The notes under the pieces were generated by a model that was not told the DNA's origin, did no database searches, and was given only the letters and a program-made list of their open reading frames with translations. A program made the translations under genes and the position numbers. From NCBI RefSeq assembly GCF_000003815.2, contig NC_049990.1:19511258-19575257 (forward strand): a stretch of DNA of 64,000 nucleotides, read 5' to 3'. This stretch comes from Branchiostoma floridae. Taxonomy: Eukaryota > Chordata > Leptocardii > Amphioxiformes > Branchiostomatidae. Within the stretch, counting starts at the first letter, position 1, and every line of letters starts with the position of its first letter. Below are positions 62,901 through 64,000 of the stretch, in pieces.

Positions 62901-64000
62901 TTCCTCATAATATGTCAATTTTGTAGAAAAAAAAATGCTTTGCTTTGGCGGAAGTGGCAAAACGGGTTCTTGCAGAGAAAGTTCGTATTTGGGGCCCAAA
63001 TGAGTGAAGGTCTACTGAGCATTTACCATGGAAGTAGAGATAGACTAAATCCAGACTTACAGCAAAGGTTCAAGCAAAAATAAACCGTTGCAAATTCTTA
63101 TGGCCTATTTTACATAACTTCGATTGTAAAGAAAATGTGTACAAATGTGTATGGTTCTCTTACCCCGTCAAATGTGATGTCATAGAAATGTGTTCCTCGA
63201 AGTGTATAAAACACTTCCCTGTTGTTGCCATCTAGGTCACATGATTCGATAGTGTCACGGAAGGTGTCGGCCCAGTACAGCCTGTGGACATTCAGAAAGG
63301 AATTAAATGATGGCAAACACATATTAGATACAATTATAATTTCAACATTTTTTATATTATGATTACTGTGCGAAAAGCTGCTTCGCGACTATCTTACACA
63401 TTTGGCATTATCATTGTTTAATCGGAATCAACTCCCTACGTTTGACGGTATGTAAAGCAATATATACAAACTTTGTATTTTATCAATAGTCCCCATTCCA
63501 GTTACGGCGGCCATGTTGGATTCGCAGTATTTCAAGTGAGAGGGGAGAAACTACCACTGAAAATGGCCTACCTATACATGCTTTCAATCAGGCCTCGTTT
63601 TTGTGCAATGACCCCGTATGACTCCGGAAAATACAAAATGGCAGCCGTAACTGGACTGGGGTGTATTGGAACTCAATACATGAAAAAAATGCTCCCACCT
63701 GTTTTCACCTATCACAAGACCACTAGGTTGACCAATGTCGGTATTTACTAATTCCGTCCGTTGCTCTCCTGACAGCACTGCCCGCTCTATCCTCGGCTTC
63801 TGCCTACTCCAGTCACTCCAGAACAAAAATCTTGACAGAAAAAACAACAATCATTGAATACGCCGATGAAGGTTAGACATCCAGGTAATAAGATACGCCA
63901 AAATGGATAACTGGATATGATTTTGGAAACGGACAGAAAATTTTTCGTCAGTGAAACTGAAGTGATCTGGGAGAAAACGTTATTTGTTAACCTAACTATA
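40052..64000 (-). CDS. Gene 2: LRP-like YWTD/EGF receptor with sushi domain (5' end outside window)
   Basis: Thirty-five exons are placed from 63699-63830 down to 40052-40336; every junction has GT/AG and matching phase. They give 1989 residues after the first split codon, ending in TAA at 40052-40054. The order is part of a YWTD propeller (A), EGF, propeller B, EGF plus Pro/Thr linker, propeller C, EGF, propeller D, EGF, propeller E, EGF, Thr linker, sushi, an unrecognised region, membrane helix and a 211-residue tail. YWTD-EGF tandems are the ligand-binding and pH-release core of LDL receptor-related proteins such as LRP4, LRP5 and LRP6. Those have LDLa repeats near the membrane; none is seen here, and a sushi domain sits there instead. 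Endocytic or signalling receptor is the inferred role. The start codon lies upstream of 64000 on this strand. Confidence 0.88.
40740..40835 (-). repeat. tRNA-derived repeat fragment in gene 2 intron
   Basis: Read on the minus strand, CCGTGAGTTTGATCCCGGCT resembles a polymerase III B box with flanks, preceded by GCTAGCGGGCCCGC. The stretch lies just past the exon 34 donor. It looks like a decayed SINE head; no complete tRNA fold is evident. Confidence 0.4.
40862..41106 (-). CDS. Gene 2 exon 34: cytoplasmic tail, acidic segment
   Basis: The exon continues [15 protein letters not shown] through [15 protein letters not shown] and [20 protein letters not shown], then a Pro/Ala run, and ends VDGLK before the donor [18 protein letters not shown] resembles the two WETF-type repeats in exon 35, so the tail carries three related acidic repeats. 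It is joined in phase 1 to exon 33 and phase 0 to exon 35. Confidence 0.85.
41598..41810 (-). CDS. Gene 2 exon 33: membrane helix and first NPxY
   Basis: [16 protein letters not shown] leads into the helix [19 protein letters not shown], then the basic stop-transfer RRQQRK. The tail continues [20 protein letters not shown], where NPVY is the first NPxY-type signal about 20 residues inside the membrane, close to its place in the LDL receptor tail. The orientation is type I by family and by the basic residues on the inner side. Confidence 0.9.
42236..42991 (-). CDS. Gene 2 exon 32: unrecognised juxtamembrane region with furin-type sites
   Basis: This one large exon encodes about 252 residues, far larger than the 57-285-base exons around it. 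The N-terminal part has four Cys (VPCTND, GICQ, DLCN, VSCSD) and then [10 protein letters not shown], a furin-type RKRR site. A charged helical stretch ([17 protein letters not shown]) follows, then a second candidate site, DRVKRASN, a helix-like acidic segment, and [15 protein letters not shown] just before the membrane helix. Cleavage at either site would leave a short membrane-bound stub and a shed or non-covalently held ectodomain; that is inference. I do not recognise the fold. Confidence 0.8.
43469..43651 (-). CDS. Gene 2 exon 31: sushi (CCP) domain
   Basis: The exon encodes about 61 residues with four Cys in the CCP pattern: [44 protein letters not shown] and YACA. The conserved Gly, Tyr and Trp are present. 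CCP modules are common in complement regulators and adhesion receptors. The phase 1-1 exon is the usual shuffling unit. Confidence 0.9.
44096..44152 (-). CDS. Gene 2 exon 30: Thr-rich linker
   Basis: The 57-base phase 1-1 exon encodes [18 protein letters not shown], a Thr/Val/Pro-rich spacer likely O-glycosylated, between the last EGF and the sushi domain. Its small size makes it less certain than its neighbours, but both phases and both splice signals fit. Confidence 0.65.
44546..44686 (-). CDS. Gene 2 exon 29: EGF-like domain closing propeller E
   Basis: [32 protein letters not shown] is a six-Cys EGF module of the LDL receptor propeller-associated type, phase 1-1. It is the counterpart of exon 11. 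Confidence 0.9.
44862..44940. repeat. GT microsatellite in gene 2 intron
   Basis: A GTGTGTGTGCGTGCG stretch is followed by a pure (GT)n run up to about 44931. Confidence 0.9.
45186..47865 (-). CDS. Gene 2 exons 23-28: YWTD propeller E
   Basis: Exons 47710-47865, 47085-47198, 46480-46633, 46095-46244, 45552-45669 and 45186-45324 encode one six-bladed YWTD propeller. Blade signatures are [32 protein letters not shown] and NFWTDR, with the usual GIAVDW and RGIAVHP strands between them. The first exon opens [19 protein letters not shown]. Donor GTTGGT at 47709 is weak but is required by phase. This set matches exons 5-10 one for one in order and phase, with similar lengths. Confidence 0.88.
45870..46030 (-). 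repeat. Possible tRNA-derived repeat fragment in intron
   Basis: The stretch GGGATTCTGCTACCAATTGA and upstream Cys-poor, A/C-rich text resemble a decayed SINE head on the minus strand. The match is weak. Confidence 0.25.
48662..48781 (-). CDS. Gene 2 exon 22: EGF-like domain between propellers D and E
   Basis: [33 protein letters not shown] shows six Cys in EGF spacing. The exon is 120 bases, phase 1-1, and nearly identical in layout to exon 4 ([19 protein letters not shown]), its duplicate. Confidence 0.92.
49245..49418 (-). mobile_element. tRNA-derived SINE in gene 2 intron
   Basis: On the minus strand a tRNA-like head GCCGCGTGGCACAATCGTC carries a polymerase III A box. It is followed about 40 bases on by GAGTTCAAACCCCGACG (B box), then CTTGTGCCTTTGGGAAAGAC and ACTTTACACGACTTTCC, a body seen in several invertebrate SINEs. 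Related fragments are at 40740-40835 and 62130-62262. Confidence 0.6.
49630..52003 (-). CDS. Gene 2 exons 18-21: YWTD propeller D
   Basis: Exons 51777-52003, 51098-51324, 50555-50672 and 49630-49774 encode a propeller. Signatures are [60 protein letters not shown] and [16 protein letters not shown]. Several blades use variant tetrads (FWID, YYTD, YFAD), which is common in YWTD domains. The last two exons match exons 2-3 closely, including FYDITFDG before the splice. Confidence 0.85.
50815..50914. other. Assembly gap of 100 N
   Basis: A run of exactly 100 Ns lies inside the intron between exons 20 and 19, so the true size is unknown. The flanking exons join in phase, so the gap is not needed to complete the coding sequence, though it could hide an alternative exon. 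Confidence 0.99.
52620..52733 (-). CDS. Gene 2 exon 17: EGF-like domain closing propeller C
   Basis: [19 protein letters not shown] and [14 protein letters not shown] form a short six-Cys EGF module with phase 1-1 splice sites. It lacks the NGGC phrase of the other EGF exons. Confidence 0.85.
53035..55734 (-). CDS. Gene 2 exons 12-16: YWTD propeller C, with one degenerate blade
   Basis: Exons 55495-55734, 54704-54875, 54160-54290, 53547-53685 and 53035-53147 encode [85 protein letters not shown] and the closing strand [18 protein letters not shown]. At the exon 14-15 junction the expected YWxD core, about nine residues, is missing from the only phase-compatible splice (TTTAG/CG). Another acceptor at 53727, with the better pyrimidine tract, would add residues but breaks phase with the visible exon 14 donor. 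That boundary is uncertain. Confidence 0.75.
54958..55245 (+). repeat. Imperfect ~50-65-bp minisatellite in intron
   Basis: Phrases such as TGTTACGCCGAAAGGCAGTT, ATACCGGCCATACAGATAC and AGATACAGAAGC recur about five times with drift. No coding or RNA structure is seen. Confidence 0.65.
56207..56606. mobile_element. MITE-like inverted-repeat element in gene 2 intron
   Basis: ATACACCTTTCTCACG at the left and CGTGAGAAAGGTGTAT at the right begin inverted repeats of about 65 bases (left arm to ACGAGTTCAATGAGGCAAAC, right arm mirrored at GTTTGCCTCATTGACCTCGT). The interior is non-coding. A target duplication is not clear. Confidence 0.7.
56662..56826 (-). CDS. Gene 2 exon 11: EGF-like domain and Pro/Thr linker
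   Basis: [37 protein letters not shown] is an EGF module, followed by a Pro/Thr/Ser linker ([13 protein letters not shown]) before propeller C. It is the counterpart of exon 29, which also precedes a Thr-rich segment. Phase 1-1. Confidence 0.88.
56870..57235. repeat. CA-rich microsatellite tract in gene 2 intron
   Basis: About 360 bases of mixed (CA)n, (CATA)n and (GAGA)n runs. Frames of 65-177 codons on both strands here are Thr/His- or Val/Cys-rich repeat translations, not exons. Confidence 0.92.
57382..61383 (-). CDS. Gene 2 exons 5-10: YWTD propeller B
   Basis: Exons 61228-61383, 60813-60929, 59199-59349, 58535-58681, 57856-57973 and 57382-57535 encode a full propeller. Signatures are [78 protein letters not shown] and YVLWTDNS. 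All introns are phase-consistent. The set mirrors exons 23-28, so propellers B and E are internal duplicates. Donor TTC/GTAAGC at 59198 was chosen over an upstream GT because only it keeps phase. Confidence 0.88.
58731..59064. mobile_element. 334-bp MITE with CTAAG ends in gene 2 intron
   Basis: CTAAGGCACAACTCGCCGTA at the left and TACGGCGGGTTATGCCCTTAG (last 20: ACGGCGGGTTATGCCCTTAG) at the right are inverted repeats. The interior is GC-richer than its surroundings, holds a poly-G run near 58779-58792 and many CGTAC or ACGTA words, and has no real gene. The 154-codon plus-strand frame over it is an artefact. Confidence 0.7.
60162..60232 (-). repeat. tRNA-like sequence in gene 2 intron
   Basis: On the minus strand TGGCGTAGTGG (A-box-like) and GGTTCGAATCC (B box) are separated by about 35 bases. 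The T stem around TTCGAAT pairs poorly and no clean acceptor or anticodon stem forms. It is more likely a SINE head or tRNA relic than a working tRNA gene. Confidence 0.35.
61524..61546. repeat. TAG trinucleotide microsatellite
   Basis: Seven or so TAG units occur in the intron between exons 4 and 5. Confidence 0.85.
61712..61831 (-). CDS. Gene 2 exon 4: EGF-like domain between propellers A and B
   Basis: [36 protein letters not shown] is an EGF module, 120 bases, phase 1-1. It is the duplicate partner of exon 22. Confidence 0.92.
62130..62262 (+). repeat. SINE fragment in gene 2 intron
   Basis: TTGAATCCCTAGCATGCC resembles a B box, followed by GTGTCCTTGGGAAAG and AGACACCTAACG, the same kind of body as at 49245-49418 in opposite orientation. 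Confidence 0.45.
62413..63830 (-). CDS. Gene 2 exons 1-3 in window: C-terminal blades of YWTD propeller A
   Basis: Exons 63699-63830, 63164-63281 and 62413-62548 encode [49 protein letters not shown] and [16 protein letters not shown], the last blades of a propeller whose first part lies beyond 64000. The first exon is entered in phase 2, so at least one more coding exon lies upstream. FYDITFDG and [10 protein letters not shown] closely match exons 20-21 of propeller D. Confidence 0.88.

Overview
This is animal nuclear DNA: AT-rich and intron-dense, with short phase-matched exons coding for shuffled extracellular domains (C-type lectin, LDL receptor class A, Frizzled CRD, MAM, YWTD propellers, EGF, sushi). 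The domain set, short introns and dense small DNA transposons suggest an invertebrate deuterostome, most likely a lancelet (Branchiostoma). That is an inference; no marker in the window proves it.

Layout. Positions 1 to about 25740 are a gene-free repeat array: one composite unit present three times (starts at 1, 12708 and 20224, the last truncated), each copy itself built from older related blocks. Comparing copies exposes insertions: a 3787-bp TTAA-flanked inverted-repeat transposon (6739-10525) with its empty site at 19116-19119, a 1.1-kb element (11485-12571), and a GC-rich element cluster (21071-22302).

Gene 1 (+ strand, 26543-34998) has 13 exons that join without a frame break into a 549-residue type I membrane protein: signal peptide, C-type lectin-like domain, LDLa, ten-cysteine Frizzled CRD, MAM, one membrane helix and a 35-residue tail. 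I know of no named family with this order.

34999-40051 is intergenic and holds a 42-bp minisatellite (37268-37778). Gene 2 (- strand, 40052 to beyond 64000) lies tail-to-tail with gene 1. I place 35 exons whose phases all agree, giving 1989 complete codons' worth of residues with the N-terminus missing: YWTD-propeller/EGF modules as in LDL receptor-related proteins, then a Thr-rich linker, a sushi domain, an unrecognised 252-residue region with two furin-type sites, a membrane helix and a 211-residue tail with two NPxY motifs and a PPEY motif. Exon lengths and phases show that a two-propeller block was duplicated inside the gene. Introns carry MITE-like elements, tRNA-derived repeat fragments, CA/GT microsatellites and one 100-base assembly gap.

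Both genes look like cell-surface receptors. Whether they work together cannot be told from sequence. All coordinates were read by eye; splice sites rest on GT/AG signals, reading phase and domain continuity.
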